Positions 45,828 through 56,655 of a stretch of DNA of 64,000 nt are shown here, piece by piece (positions within the stretch are counted from its first letter, which is position 1; each line of letters starts with the position of its first letter). Location: NCBI GenBank assembly GCA_013373205.1, contig JABXIG010000019.1:120310-184309 (forward strand), given 5' to 3'. The notes under the pieces are model-generated. The model worked only from the letters and a program-made list of their open reading frames with translations. It did not search any database and was not told where the DNA came from. The stretch comes from Methylocystaceae bacterium. GTDB taxonomy: Bacteria; Pseudomonadota; Alphaproteobacteria; Rhodospirillales; Terasakiellaceae. The translations under genes and the position numbers were made by a program.

Positions 45828-46814
45828 TTACTTCAACAAGATATTAGCGACTTCTTTTAATTGAGTGCGTGCCCGCAAGAGATAAAAACCCTGTGCCGTT
45901 AAATGGCTGGGACGCAGGAAACTATCCGGGTCGGCATTAACGACGATCAAGGGCTGAGCTTCTGCCGCGGTTTTCAAGGAATCGAGCATCTGGTCCCAGG
46001 GTTTGGTAACGTCACGGTCCACGATTACGTCATTAAAGTCTTTTTTTAGTTCGCGTAGGATCAGATAATAGGCATAAAGACGTCCCTTATTGCGATAATA
46101 GATATCATCGGCATGAAAATCGATCAGGTTGCCAGAATTTTCCCGGATATAGGTATCAATCACAGCCGAACCAGAGCCTAAATCAGCTGCAATGCGCTCT
46201 AGCGTGCGTTCCAGATTGTCTGCGCGGGTATCAAAGACCGCTTCTCCATTACCGAGGCGATTATTATAGGAAACCAGGCTTTTGCGCGCCGCGCGATATT
46301 GCGAATCACTTGGTGCTGTTGGTGCGAGGGAAACGGAAAAGTCAAATACCCACACGTCGCCTGCATATTTCAAAAGCCCGGCAGCTTTATCTAAATCTTT
46401 ATCCACTTCGCTGGACCCGCGGGTACGTCCGACCTGATCGCTCATTTCAATAGCAAAACGTGACAGCGCATAGATGATGCCTTGTTGGAAATTAGGCATA
46501 TTATCAAGGGCCGCACCGGGCAGGAACCACGGATCATTGGCGACCCATGGGTGAAGGTCGGTTTCACGTTCAATCAGCTTTGCCGCCATGGCAACAGATC
46601 GGCTTTGTCCGGCCTGAACCTCAACATCTAGAGCGGTGTTGTCGTCGACATTATGAATCAAAGCCATGCCGATGGGGTAGTACAGCAGGGCAATGACAGC
46701 CACAACCCCTAGCCCACGAAAAATCCAGGTTATTTTCGGGCTGTTGCTTTGGGGCAGTTTTCCATTTAGAAATTTAAACCTGCCATGAATCCAAAGGGGT
46801 AGACGTTCGATCAT
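45828..46814 (-). CDS. DUF2333 family membrane-anchored protein
   Basis: The 328-residue protein has one hydrophobic segment (about residues 31-52, FRGLGVVAVIALLYYPIGMA) and a large outer part matching the DUF2333 family. It contains ERETDLHPWVANDPWFLPGA, a highly conserved-looking segment. Function is unknown. It is divergent from the sensor kinase and leads into the stress protein gene. Confidence 0.82.
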   Translation of the reverse strand: MIERLPLWIHGRFKFLNGKLPQSNSPKITWIFRGLGVVAVIALLYYPIGMALIHNVDDNTALDVEVQAGQSRSVAMAAKLIERETDLHPWVANDPWFLPGAALDNMPNFQQGIIYALSRFAIEMSDQVGRTRGSSEVDKDLDKAAGLLKYAGDVWVFDFSVSLAPTAPSDSQYRAARKSLVSYNNRLGNGEAVFDTRADNLERTLERIAADLGSGSAVIDTYIRENSGNLIDFHADDIYYRNKGRLYAYYLILRELKKDFNDVIVDRDVTKPWDQMLDSLKTAAEAQPLIVVNADPDSFLRPSHLTAQGFYLLRARTQLKEVANILLK

Positions 46815-46945
46815 AAATTTTCACCTAATTGTTAATACATTTTAGAGATAGGCTGGGTGTGGGGGGATGTGCAAGGGGCATTTTATCATGTACGATGTCA
46901 AAAAAATGTAAAAAAGTCTTCGATAGGGCTTGATACGCTGGAGAA

Positions 46946-49498
46946 ATGACGAATATGGCTATGGGTATTCGAGGGAAACTCATATCTGTTTTCATTCTGA
47001 TTAAGGTCATTCCGCTTGTTTTGTTGGGTGGCATGACTTGGCAGGCTGTTCTGGATTTTGGGCAGAAGACGGCTGAAAAAAGCCAAGTCATCACAGATCA
47101 GATGAAGCAGACTGTGGTAGATGCGGGCAACATCGCGACCATGAATTCAGTTCATGCACTGGATGACAAAGAGCGTGAGGCAATTGAACGCCAGACTACC
47201 GATATGGCCCGTGATATTGCAGCCTTTTTATATGGGCGAGATCGCGAAGTTCTTTATGCAGCGACTTTGGCCCCGGATGAAACCAGCTATCAGAATTTTA
47301 TCCAAGCGCATCAGCAACCGATCACGAATCATGGTGATTGGGTGTTGGATGAAGAGCAGGGGAAATGGATTGCCAAAGACTCTGAAAACGATAAAACACC
47401 CCAAAGGCATGCGCAGATTAAGGCGAATGAAAAACAATTCAGCTATCGCCCGGCCGATCCCATGCTGCGTGATGACATGCGGGCTCTTTATCGGGAGATG
47501 ACCTTTGTGGATTTGTCCGGGATGGAACGGATCAAGGTAACGTCACATCCGCTTATGTCGTCTGAAAAGAAAGATATTTCCAAGTCTGAAAACACATTTA
47601 TCAAAGCAGAGCGATATTTTTCGGAACTTCAAAAACTTAAACCCGGTGAGATTTATGTCTCTGATGTGATTGGGGTTTATGTTCCTAGCAAGGTTGTGGG
47701 GCCTTATACGAAAAAAAATGCTAAACGGGCTGGTGTGGATTTCGCACCGGAACAGGCAGCTTATGCTGGAAAAGAAAACCCTGTCGGCAAGCGATTTGAA
47801 GGGATCATACGATGGGCCACCCCGGTTTTGAAAAATGGTAAAATCATCGGCTATGTAACACTGGCACTGGATCATCGTCATGTGATGGAATTTAGTGATC
47901 ATCACGTACCAACCGATGAACGCTATAGCACGATTTCTGATGCGGGTAGCGGTAACTATGCCTTTATCTGGGATTATAAGGCGCGCAATATTTCCCATCC
48001 GCGTGATTATTTTATTTATGGCTATGATCCAGAAACCGGAAAGCCGGAGGTGCCTTGGTTGTCGCAAAAACTATATGATGGCTGGCAGGCATCCGGACTG
48101 GATCTGGAAAGCTATCTGAAAGATATTCCATTGTTTTTGGATCAGGGCACACTAAATAAACCGGCTAAAGAACTGACCAAACAAGGCAAGCTATCATTGG
48201 ATTGTCGTTATCTGAATTTTGCCCCGCAATGTGCAGGTTGGTGGAACCTGACCGAAGATGGAGGATCCGGTTCTTTCCAGCTTTTTTGGAGTGGGTTGTG
48301 GAAATTAACCACAGCGGCAACGATTCCTTATTACACAGGCCAATATGCCAAATCTAAACGCGGGTTCGGGTTTGTGACCATCGGGGCAAATGTGGAAGAA
48401 TTCCACCGCGCAGCCAATGACACCCGCCATCTGCTGGATAGCCTAATTGAGGTACAGGGCGTCAAGGCAGCAGAACAGGAAGCTGATTTGCTGGCAAGTC
48501 TTGAAAAATCGATGGAGAAAACAGCCGTTAATCTGATCGTTTATACCGGAATAATGGTTTTGGTGGTTGTTTTTGTTGCTATTGTAATGGCAAATAGCTT
48601 GAGTGATCGCATAAAATCGTTAATTAAGAGTCTGCATAAAATAGAAAAAGGCGATTTATCTGTTCGAGTGAAGGTCTCAAGCTATGATGAAATGGGACAG
48701 CTTGCCGTTTCTCTCAATAAAATGACGGAAAGTCTGCAAAATAATATTGAGAAAAATAAAGAAGCGGTTGCGGTGGCTGAGGCCTCCAGCCGGGCAAAGA
48801 CTGATTTTCTGGCAAATATGAGTCATGAACTACGCACGCCGTTGAATGCGATCATTGGTTTTTCAGATTTTATCCGCCATGAAATTAGAGGACCGATTGA
48901 ACCGGCAGCCTATAAAAACTATGTTGATGATATTCATCTGTCCGGCAAGCATTTGTTGAAGCTGATTAATGATATTCTGGATATTTCGCGGATTGGCTCA
49001 GGTGAAGTCAGATTGAGCGAAGAGGTGTTTGACCTCAACCAGATGCTTGATGATGCATTGCGTATGATGGCCCCGCAGGCTGGTCGCAAGTCAATTACCC
49101 TGAAAAGTGAATTGGCAGACAATTTACGGCTGAAAGGGGACCGCCGCCGAATAAAACAGATTTCCCTGAATATGCTGAGTAATGCCATTAAGTTCAGCAG
49201 GGATAAAGCAGAGGTGAGCGTATCGGCATATAAGGATGCACAAGGTCGCTTGGTGATGTCGTTTAAAGATTATGGTATTGGCATGAGCCGTGACGAAACC
49301 GAAAGTGCATTAACGCCTTTTGTTCAGGTTCAAACCTCTTTGTCGCGTCAATATGAAGGCACAGGTTTAGGTCTACCCTTGGCGAAGAGTTTGACGCAGT
49401 TACATGACGGTACCTTAGAAATCATCAGCGAACCCGGTGTGGGAACTGAAGTTATTGTCACCTTCCCGAAAGAAAGAGTGGCTCCGGCTGATGGATAG
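46946..49498 (+). CDS. Large transmembrane sensor histidine kinase
   Basis: The 850-residue protein has a first membrane segment near residues 10-32, a periplasmic domain of nearly 490 residues, a second segment near 528-551, a HAMP domain (to about 605), HisKA with phospho-accepting H627 in ANMSHELRTPLNAI, and a HATPase domain (FKDYGIGMS, GTGLGLPL). The large outer region may hold a double Cache-type fold (GIIRWATPVLKNGKIIGYVT). No response regulator is adjacent, so it is an orphan. Other ATGs lie at 46955 and 46961; GGAG fits the later ones better. Confidence 0.92.
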   Translation: MTNMAMGIRGKLISVFILIKVIPLVLLGGMTWQAVLDFGQKTAEKSQVITDQMKQTVVDAGNIATMNSVHALDDKEREAIERQTTDMARDIAAFLYGRDREVLYAATLAPDETSYQNFIQAHQQPITNHGDWVLDEEQGKWIAKDSENDKTPQRHAQIKANEKQFSYRPADPMLRDDMRALYREMTFVDLSGMERIKVTSHPLMSSEKKDISKSENTFIKAERYFSELQKLKPGEIYVSDVIGVYVPSKVVGPYTKKNAKRAGVDFAPEQAAYAGKENPVGKRFEGIIRWATPVLKNGKIIGYVTLALDHRHVMEFSDHHVPTDERYSTISDAGSGNYAFIWDYKARNISHPRDYFIYGYDPETGKPEVPWLSQKLYDGWQASGLDLESYLKDIPLFLDQGTLNKPAKELTKQGKLSLDCRYLNFAPQCAGWWNLTEDGGSGSFQLFWSGLWKLTTAATIPYYTGQYAKSKRGFGFVTIGANVEEFHRAANDTRHLLDSLIEVQGVKAAEQEADLLASLEKSMEKTAVNLIVYTGIMVLVVVFVAIVMANSLSDRIKSLIKSLHKIEKGDLSVRVKVSSYDEMGQLAVSLNKMTESLQNNIEKNKEAVAVAEASSRAKTDFLANMSHELRTPLNAIIGFSDFIRHEIRGPIEPAAYKNYVDDIHLSGKHLLKLINDILDISRIGSGEVRLSEEVFDLNQMLDDALRMMAPQAGRKSITLKSELADNLRLKGDRRRIKQISLNMLSNAIKFSRDKAEVSVSAYKDAQGRLVMSFKDYGIGMSRDETESALTPFVQVQTSLSRQYEGTGLGLPLAKSLTQLHDGTLEIISEPGVGTEVIVTFPKERVAPADG

Positions 49499-49572
49499 TA
49501 GGTGTTTCCTTAATGCACCAATCTCTTCTTATTCATTCCCGAACAGGCGGAACACTTGAACCGTTCGCAAAT

Positions 49573-50139
49573 CTAGCGCTGCTTGAGGCGTTCATTATAT
49601 GCCATTTCTTCGCGGGTGAGTTGGAACCCTACATAGACTTCAAAATCACTGCCATCTTTTGATCCATCGGTCACAATGGTCAGGCTAATCGGTTCGTCAC
49701 GGACTTCATTTTGCGTCAGGTTACCTGGGAAGGCCAGTTTAAGCGGGAAGGTGTTTTTCTGAAGGATCTTTTTATTCTGATCGACCATGGCGACAAAATA
49801 GGTCATCTCGGCGGAACGGGTGCCATTGGCAGCCCCGCGAAGGGCGCTGATGACCGGAGCGACTTGGGTATGGATGGAGCCTGCGCGGGTATCGTAATCT
49901 ACATCATATTCGCATGCGCTTAACACGTTGGTGATCTTGGCTTCAAATAAAACATCAATCAAATCGCGCCCCGGACCATCTTTGAATTTAGTCAGTTCAG
50001 ATGCATTTCGTAACACAGTGATACGGGGACAAGGTTCCGGCTTTTCATCACGCCAGAGATAGAGATCGTCCATTGATCCACAGGCCGTCAGACCAAGGCA
50101 TAACATCATTGATAACAGGATGTTTTTACTGAATTTCAT
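49573..50139 (-). CDS. Predicted lipoprotein, unknown function
   Basis: The 188-residue precursor carries a lipoprotein signal with lipobox LTAC (cysteine 20). The mature part is mostly beta-rich by appearance, with two cysteines (PCPRITVL and SACEYDVDY) that could pair. It lies 63 bp after the helical-repeat gene on the same strand. I do not recognise a family. Confidence 0.7.
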   Translation of the reverse strand: MKFSKNILLSMMLCLGLTACGSMDDLYLWRDEKPEPCPRITVLRNASELTKFKDGPGRDLIDVLFEAKITNVLSACEYDVDYDTRAGSIHTQVAPVISALRGAANGTRSAEMTYFVAMVDQNKKILQKNTFPLKLAFPGNLTQNEVRDEPISLTIVTDGSKDGSDFEVYVGFQLTREEMAYNERLKQR

Positions 50140-50202
50140 CGGGTGGGCTCCATGGATTTGAAAAAGGCAGTTGGCGCACCATACCCTGTCGGGCGAACAG
50201 GA

Positions 50203-51885
50203 TCAATCCAAGCGATGAATAACGGCACCAAATTTTGCAAGGGCACGTGATCTGGCCCAGGGGTTTTTAATATCTCTTACCGTTTGAAGGCCGAGTTTAA
50301 ATGCTTTTTCAGCCTGATCTTTTTGACCACTGGAAAAATGCAGGTCGGCCAGATCACCGAGAATCCAGGCTTTGGAAAATTGGCTTTTGATCTGGTTCAT
50401 GGCTTTACTGGTTTCCTTTTCCAGGTCAGCTTTCTGGACGATTAACCCATGCTGGCGTGACGCACTGCTGAGATTCCACAGTCCCTTGGCTTTCAGTCGG
50501 TCATCTTTGATCTTATCGAGAATATGATAGGCCTGTTCGGCTTTCAGCGAATCTTTAGATTGACTGGCAATGGTGATCAGGGTTTCGGTGATTTTAGACA
50601 GGGCATAGTTTTTGGCAAAAGGCAATTTGATGGAATTGGCCAGTGTCTGTGCTTCGGCCAGTGTTTTCATCGCAGGTTCGGCTTGTTGATTTTCCCACAG
50701 GCTTTGGGTCAGATCCGAGAGAATAACACTGCGATAGCGCGGTGCCGAAATACGTTGAATCGTCCGGCGCGCGGCTTCAAAACGTTTTTCTGCTAAAAAG
50801 GCCCGACTTGCTGCCATCAGGACGGGAATGCGGGTTTCATTATCCGGCAGATCATCCAAAGCTTTTAAGGCCCATTCCGGATAGCCCGCCTTTGCCATCG
50901 CACTGGCCGATTGACGCAATAAGGTTGTCTGACTGCTGTCTTTTAACTGATTGCGTACCGTTTCGCTGATTTCTTCCAACAGGCGCAGGCTGCGTTTTTT
51001 ATCGGCACTGGCAAGTGCCTCTGCGGCCTGTATCTTGATAGATAAACGCTCTTCCAATCGTTCAACAGCCAGCACACCAGCCAAGATTTTATTGATGGTG
51101 TCTATTTGCTGGTTTTTATCGCCGGCTTCTTCATGAATGGCGGCCACTTCTAAAAGGACGGATAAGCGCCGTTGGGCAACCGGGATCAGATGAAGACCGG
51201 ACAAAGCTTCACTGATTTTACCTTCTTTGGCTTGAGTTTTTGCAATATTGGTCAACGCTGCAATGACCAGACGGCTGTCTTTGATACGCCCGGCTGTCTC
51301 CATCGCTGCGTCGGAGAGACCCGTACTGACCTGTGCAGATAGAATTTCGCCTAAGGCCCAGTCGCGTAAATCATCTTCAAAAACGGCCCGCGAACTTTCT
51401 ACCGCCTCTTTTAACAAACAGTCTGATGACGGGGTTTCAAAACATTTGCTGACATCACGGGTGGGGTCGGCAACTTCAACATTTTTCTGTTCCAGAAGCT
51501 TGCGCGTGGCCGGGTTGGACAGTAGGGCTTGGCGTGCTTTTGCCTGACGTTCTTTTCTGACCACATCCAGCCGCAGGATCAGCGCATGAACGCGACCAAT
51601 ATTTTCAATATGTTCCAACAGTGAGGCGGTGATTCGCCCCGTTTGTTTCAAACCATGCTTCAATTGATAAGCTTTTATGGCGTCTACCAAAGCAGGGGTT
51701 TTAACGCCGTCGGTTTCGCCATCATAGAGCCCTTGTTGTTTCAGCAGTTCCTGTGCTTGCTGTACAGGGCTTTTCAGCTGGTAAACTTCCGGCGCAGCAC
51801 TGGGTTTGCCCAAGCCGGATGGTTTGGCGGCAAATACAGACAGGCTGATCAGGCAGCTAAGTATGGTGACGAGGATGACTTTCAT
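50203..51885 (-). CDS. Secreted peptidoglycan-binding-like and helical-repeat protein
   Basis: The 560-residue protein has a signal peptide (about 1-19, ending VFA), a peptidoglycan_binding_1-like domain (about 38-90, AQELLKQQGLYDGETDG and IKAYQLKHGLKQTGRI), a charged linker, and a long array of TPR-like helical pairs (about 165-555). It may tether a scaffold to the cell wall. A lipoprotein gene follows on the same strand, and it is divergent from ispH. Confidence 0.78.
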   Translation of the reverse strand: MKVILVTILSCLISLSVFAAKPSGLGKPSAAPEVYQLKSPVQQAQELLKQQGLYDGETDGVKTPALVDAIKAYQLKHGLKQTGRITASLLEHIENIGRVHALILRLDVVRKERQAKARQALLSNPATRKLLEQKNVEVADPTRDVSKCFETPSSDCLLKEAVESSRAVFEDDLRDWALGEILSAQVSTGLSDAAMETAGRIKDSRLVIAALTNIAKTQAKEGKISEALSGLHLIPVAQRRLSVLLEVAAIHEEAGDKNQQIDTINKILAGVLAVERLEERLSIKIQAAEALASADKKRSLRLLEEISETVRNQLKDSSQTTLLRQSASAMAKAGYPEWALKALDDLPDNETRIPVLMAASRAFLAEKRFEAARRTIQRISAPRYRSVILSDLTQSLWENQQAEPAMKTLAEAQTLANSIKLPFAKNYALSKITETLITIASQSKDSLKAEQAYHILDKIKDDRLKAKGLWNLSSASRQHGLIVQKADLEKETSKAMNQIKSQFSKAWILGDLADLHFSSGQKDQAEKAFKLGLQTVRDIKNPWARSRALAKFGAVIHRLD

Positions 51886-51941
51886 AAAAAAAGTCTAACA
51901 TGTTGCTTTACTCTTTGTCTCGGGTTTCTATATTGGCAGTC

Positions 51942-52886
51942 ATGAATAAAAATTTAACCATCTTATTGGCAGGTCCGCGTGGCTTTTGTGCGGGTGTGGA
52001 TCGGGCCATCCATATTGTGGAACGTGCGCTTGAAAAATATGGCAAGCCCGTCTACGTGCGCCATGAAATTGTGCATAACAAATTCGTCGTGGACAGTCTG
52101 CGTGATAAAGGCGCGGTTTTTGTCGATGAGCTGGATGAAGTACCGGATAACGTCCCGGTGATTTTTTCTGCCCATGGGGTGGCAAAATCAGTTCCGGCAG
52201 AAGCAGACCGCCGTCAACTGACCTATGTGGATGCAACATGTCCGTTGGTCAGTAAAGTGCACCGCGCTGTAGAAAAACATTATGACAAGGACCATCCGGT
52301 TGTCCTAATCGGTCATGAAGGCCATCCCGAAGTGATTGGAACCATGGGGCAGTTGCCCGAAGGTGCAGTGATTTTAGTCGAAGATACGGATCAGGCACAA
52401 ACAGTTGAGCTGCCACGCAATGTACCATTGGGACTGGTTACACAGACGACTTTGTCGGTGGATGATACACAAGACGTTATTAAGATATTGAAAGAACGCT
52501 ATCCCAATCTGGAACAGCCGAAAAAAGAAGATATCTGCTATGCCACGACCAATCGTCAAATGGCGGTAAAGATGATAGCTGAAAAATCGGATATGGTCAT
52601 GGTGCTCGGGGCGCCAAATTCATCTAATTCCAAACGTTTGGTGGAAGTTGCACGCTTAAATGGCTGTGACAAATCCATGTTGGTGCAGCGCGCCAGTGAA
52701 ATTGATTTTGACGGGCTGGACGGGGTGGACACTTTGGGCATCACGGCCGGGGCATCAGCCCCTGAGGTGCTGGTTGAAGAAGTGGTCGAAGCGTGTCGGG
52801 AACGGTTTAACGTTACGGTTAAGTTTGAAGTCTTCACCGAAGAAAACGTGATTTTCAAGCTTCCGTCAAGCTTGGGTCAAGAATAG
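51942..52886 (+). CDS. ispH: 4-hydroxy-3-methylbut-2-enyl diphosphate reductase
   Basis: The 314-residue 4Fe-4S enzyme makes IPP and DMAPP in the last step of the MEP isoprenoid pathway. Cluster cysteines are C16 in [13 protein letters not shown], the cysteine in DATCPLV, and one in the middle of NGCDKS or [16 protein letters not shown] marks the C-terminal substrate region. The start at MNKNLTILL agrees with the family. It leads an ispH-thrB-rnhA cluster typical of alphaproteobacteria. Confidence 0.96.
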   Translation: MNKNLTILLAGPRGFCAGVDRAIHIVERALEKYGKPVYVRHEIVHNKFVVDSLRDKGAVFVDELDEVPDNVPVIFSAHGVAKSVPAEADRRQLTYVDATCPLVSKVHRAVEKHYDKDHPVVLIGHEGHPEVIGTMGQLPEGAVILVEDTDQAQTVELPRNVPLGLVTQTTLSVDDTQDVIKILKERYPNLEQPKKEDICYATTNRQMAVKMIAEKSDMVMVLGAPNSSNSKRLVEVARLNGCDKSMLVQRASEIDFDGLDGVDTLGITAGASAPEVLVEEVVEACRERFNVTVKFEVFTEENVIFKLPSSLGQE

Positions 52887-52895
52887 AGAGAAGAT

Positions 52896-53858
52896 ATGGC
52901 TGTTTACACTGAAGTCAGTGATGACGAACTCTCTCAATTTGTCGATCGATTTTCCATTGGTAACTTGTTGTCTTATAAAGGTATTGCCGAAGGGGTGGAA
53001 AATTCAAACTATATTATTCAGACCGATCAGGGCCCCTTCATTCTGACCCTATATGAAAAGCGGGTGAATGAAGATGATCTGCCGTTTTTTCTGGATTTGC
53101 TGGAACATCTGTCTGAACGAAATATTACATGTCCGGTCCCTCTTAAGGATGGTGCTGGTCATGCATTAGGTGTGTTGGCAGGACGTCCGGCAGCGATCTT
53201 TACGTTTTTACCGGGCATGTGGCCGCGCAAGATCAAACCTGTCCATTGTGCTGAATTGGGTCGGGCTTTGGCAGAGCTCCATGTGGCGGGACGTGATTTT
53301 CCAACTAAACGTGAAAATGATCTATCCATCAAGGATTGGCGCGCGCTTTTGGGGCAATGTCTTGAACATGCAGATGAAGTCCAGCCCGGTCTGGGTGAGG
53401 CTTTGATAGCCGAACTTGATTATCTTGAACCGCGCTGGCCATCTGGTTTGCCTAAGGGCATTATTCATGCCGATGCTTTTCCCGATAACGTGTTTTTCCG
53501 TGATGAAAAATGCAGTGGACTGATTGATTTCTATTTCGCCTGTTATGATCTGTTTGCCTATGATCTGGCGATTTGCATGAATTCTTGGTGTTTTGAACGT
53601 GATGGCGACTTTAACGTGACTAAGGCAAAACTGTTGTTATCGCATTATCGAAAGGTACGTGATTTCAGTCAGGAAGAAGTCGATGCTCTTCCTTTGATCG
53701 CGCGCGGGGCGGCTTTACGGTTTTTGCTGACCCGGCTTTATGATTGGGTCAATACGCCGAAGGATGCTTTTGTAAAACCAAAAGATCCGCTGGAATATTA
53801 TAAAATTTTGAAATTTCATCAGCATGTGCGCAGTGCTGGTGCGTATGGATTGGCTTAA
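52896..53858 (+). CDS. thrB: Homoserine kinase (type II, aminoglycoside-phosphotransferase fold)
   Basis: The 320-residue enzyme phosphorylates homoserine in threonine synthesis. It has the kinase-like fold, not the GHMP fold of E. coli ThrB. Markers are [31 protein letters not shown], the catalytic loop [14 protein letters not shown] and the metal-binding [11 protein letters not shown]. It starts 9 bp after ispH and is followed by rnhA after 2 bp. Confidence 0.94.
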   Translation: MAVYTEVSDDELSQFVDRFSIGNLLSYKGIAEGVENSNYIIQTDQGPFILTLYEKRVNEDDLPFFLDLLEHLSERNITCPVPLKDGAGHALGVLAGRPAAIFTFLPGMWPRKIKPVHCAELGRALAELHVAGRDFPTKRENDLSIKDWRALLGQCLEHADEVQPGLGEALIAELDYLEPRWPSGLPKGIIHADAFPDNVFFRDEKCSGLIDFYFACYDLFAYDLAICMNSWCFERDGDFNVTKAKLLLSHYRKVRDFSQEEVDALPLIARGAALRFLLTRLYDWVNTPKDAFVKPKDPLEYYKILKFHQHVRSAGAYGLA

Positions 53859-53860
53859 AG

Positions 53861-54319
53861 ATGTCAGACGAAAATATCGTTGAGATGTATACCGATGGTG
53901 CCTGTAGCGGTAATCCGGGCCCCGGTGGTTGGGGTGTGTTGCTGCGCTGGAAAGGTAAGGAACGCGAGATGTGTGGTGGTGAAGAAGAAACCACCAATAA
54001 TCGCATGGAATTATCTGCAGCCATCCAGGGACTGTTGACTTTAAAACGTCCGGTTAAGGTCGCGATTTATACTGATAGTACCTATGTCAAAGACGGTATC
54101 ACCAAATGGATTTTTAACTGGAAGAAAAACGGTTGGAAAACGGCTGCGAAAAAGCCGGTGAAAAATGCCGATCTCTGGCAAGAATTGGAAAAGGCGCTGG
54201 CAATTCACGAGGTAGAATGGCACTGGGTTAAAGGCCATGCGGGCCATGAAGAAAATGAACGCGCGGACGCTTTGGCACGCGAAGGCGTCGAAAAGATCAA
54301 AAATTCCCTGATTATGTGA
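53861..54319 (+). CDS. rnhA: Ribonuclease HI
   Basis: The 152-residue enzyme cuts RNA in RNA-DNA hybrids. The four acidic catalytic residues are D12 ([11 protein letters not shown]), E50 (NRMELSAA), D72 (YTDSTYV) and D136 ([10 protein letters not shown]). Length matches bacterial RnhA. It ends the ispH-thrB-rnhA cluster before a terminator. Confidence 0.97.
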   Translation: MSDENIVEMYTDGACSGNPGPGGWGVLLRWKGKEREMCGGEEETTNNRMELSAAIQGLLTLKRPVKVAIYTDSTYVKDGITKWIFNWKKNGWKTAAKKPVKNADLWQELEKALAIHEVEWHWVKGHAGHEENERADALAREGVEKIKNSLIM

Positions 54320-54321
54320 AA

Positions 54322-54350
54322 AAGGCACTGTGTGGGACAGTGCCTTTTCC
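54322..54350 (+). terminator. Terminator after rnhA
   Basis: AAGGCACTGT (54322-54331) pairs perfectly with 54337-54346 around GTGGG, with TTTCC after it. It closes the ispH-thrB-rnhA transcript. Confidence 0.8.
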
Positions 54351-54474
54351 TTGGCAAGGGCCTGTTTTATAGACCTATTGCCCTTTTCTGTTTTTTGCCA
54401 TTTCCTAGTTCGAGGGAATGACAAGTCATTTTACTTTATCCATAGAATATACCTAAGCATTCATTAGCATGGGT

Positions 54475-56574
54475 TCAACCCTTTGCTTTTGAAATTGCGT
54501 CCAGAACATCATCTTCACTGAGCAATTCCGGCAACACGATGCCATCTGGTGCACCCGGCCCATACACAGCATTAAAGGGGATGGCGAATTTTTTGAAGCT
54601 GGCGAGATAATCCGCAATTTTTTGGTTTGGATTGGTCCAGTCCGCTTTCATGGCAATGACGCCATCGCTTTGTAAGGTTTCATATGCATCGCCTTGATAG
54701 AGTACGATGTTTTTATTGACCTGACAGGTGATACACCATTCTGCTGTGACATCGACAAAAACCACTTGGCCATTTGCGATATGTTCACTGATTTTATCCT
54801 GATCAAACTTGATCCAGAGCTTTTCAGCTTCTGCCCGTTCCGGGGCTTCCTGTTTTAAAAGAGGCGGGACAATGAAGGCCGCTAAAAACAGGGCTGTCAT
54901 CAGGGGGATATGAGCGGCTTTCAGTTTTGCTTTCAGGGCGAAAACGATCATCAGGATACTGAGGATTGCACCCAAAGCTAATGTACCATCCAAACCGATT
55001 TGTGCCCATAAGACTGTTAGCAACCACACGGCTGTAGCAATCAGAGCAAGGGCGAGGATTTTGCGCAACGTCACCATCCATGGTCCCGGTTTAGGAAGGC
55101 GGGTGGCAAGGCCGGGGAACAGGGCAATTGCAATGTAAGGCAGGGCTAAGCCCACCCCAAGGGCAGCAAAGACGATGATGATTTCAAAAGTGCCTTGCGA
55201 CAGGGCAAATCCAACCGCAGTGCCTAAAAACGGGGCCGAACAGGGGGTTGCCAGCAAAGTAGCAAAAGCCCCGGTCAAAAAATGTCCGCCGATACCTTTT
55301 GACTGGGAGCGCGCCCCCAGACTGGACATCCAGCCCGGCAGGTTAATTTCAAACAGGCCCCACATGTTGGCGGCAAACAGAATTACGATCAGGGCCAGCG
55401 CGATAAGGAAAAGCGGTTGTTGAAACTGGATGCCCCAGCCGATAGCTGCTCCACTGGTTTTCAGCGCGATCAGTGCGCCAGCCAGAACCATGAAGGAAAA
55501 AAGAATACCGACTGCACTGGCCAGAAAACTCAAGCGCACGACAGAAGGTTGCGCCCCGCCATGACTGATTAATCCCAAGACTTTGAGTGATAAAACGGGC
55601 AGGACACAGGGCATCAGATTCAGGATCAAACCGCCCAAAAGCGCAAAACCAATGATGCTCATCAATGAAAAAGAAACAGCTTCTGTTGCACCGAGTGCGT
55701 GAAAGCCTTCTACACTTGGGACAGGCCCATTTATTTCTTGTGCGACCTTTGTATGGATCTCAAGGGCACGCATCCCATCCAATAAGGTCAGGGTAAGGGT
55801 TTCGTCTGTAATTGGCTTTTCCAGAAACTGCAAGCCATCAAAAGGCACATCGATCAGGGCGGTTTTCTGATCCTCGCTTAAAGCAATTTTAGGCTTAAAG
55901 AAGGCCAGCTCCAAGGGACCTTCCAACAAGGCATCCGGATCTGTAAGGACCCAGTCAGCAGCCGTTTTTAGGCGTACCGTCCCGCGTTTTTTATCAGTCG
56001 CCACATATAGGGTGGTTTCTTGCAGATCAAGTTGATCGAGGGCATCGCGACGCGGGACCTGACTGTTATATTTATTGATCAATTGGGCAAAGTCACTGGG
56101 CTCACTTTTCCCAGCAGGCAAGGTCAGGGACAAGTCGACTTCGACGGGCACGCAGATTTCGGCACAGGTTAAAAAACGCACATGGGCGTTTAAATCCAAC
56201 GTTTGGCTTGGGTCTGTAGCTTGCAAAACAAGCGGATAGACGACTTCTTTTTTATAGCCCAATGTTTCCAGCCCTAAAACTTCAAACCGTTCCGGGCGTG
56301 GCCATCTCATTTCGGCCTGATCAAAATTCTCGCTGGCTTTCCAGTCAACCTCTGGGGGGTACCCGGCATCACCGGGGCTGCGCCAATAAACTTTCCAGTC
56401 TTCAGCCATCTTGAACTGTAGACCGAGCAATAAATCCTTGCCCGTGCCAAGCGTTTGGCTGGCAGAGATGAGGCGAACCTGTGTCTTATCAATACCTTGC
56501 CAGTCACTACTGGTAGCAAATGACGGTGATATTGAAAAAAGGGTGAGGGCGAGCAGAATCAAAAAACGTTTCAT
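54475..56574 (-). CDS. DsbD/ScsB-type thiol-disulfide interchange protein
   Basis: The 699-residue protein moves reducing power from the cytoplasm to the periplasm. It has a signal peptide (about 1-20), an N-terminal periplasmic domain (about 25-270) with CAEIC, a membrane core of about eight helices (about 290-575) containing NLMPCVLPVLSLKV and LATPCSAPFLG, the paired membrane cysteines, and a C-terminal thioredoxin domain with WCITC (613-617). The longer N-domain fits the ScsB branch better than classical DsbD. It is divergent from yqgE. Confidence 0.92.
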   Translation of the reverse strand: MKRFLILLALTLFSISPSFATSSDWQGIDKTQVRLISASQTLGTGKDLLLGLQFKMAEDWKVYWRSPGDAGYPPEVDWKASENFDQAEMRWPRPERFEVLGLETLGYKKEVVYPLVLQATDPSQTLDLNAHVRFLTCAEICVPVEVDLSLTLPAGKSEPSDFAQLINKYNSQVPRRDALDQLDLQETTLYVATDKKRGTVRLKTAADWVLTDPDALLEGPLELAFFKPKIALSEDQKTALIDVPFDGLQFLEKPITDETLTLTLLDGMRALEIHTKVAQEINGPVPSVEGFHALGATEAVSFSLMSIIGFALLGGLILNLMPCVLPVLSLKVLGLISHGGAQPSVVRLSFLASAVGILFSFMVLAGALIALKTSGAAIGWGIQFQQPLFLIALALIVILFAANMWGLFEINLPGWMSSLGARSQSKGIGGHFLTGAFATLLATPCSAPFLGTAVGFALSQGTFEIIIVFAALGVGLALPYIAIALFPGLATRLPKPGPWMVTLRKILALALIATAVWLLTVLWAQIGLDGTLALGAILSILMIVFALKAKLKAAHIPLMTALFLAAFIVPPLLKQEAPERAEAEKLWIKFDQDKISEHIANGQVVFVDVTAEWCITCQVNKNIVLYQGDAYETLQSDGVIAMKADWTNPNQKIADYLASFKKFAIPFNAVYGPGAPDGIVLPELLSEDDVLDAISKAKG

Positions 56575-56655
56575 AAGCAGTGTAAATAGTCGTAAAATAT
56601 GTCAGAATTTGGGTCAGGACTTGCACTTCTTGTGATTGGGCCTTATGTGATAGAT

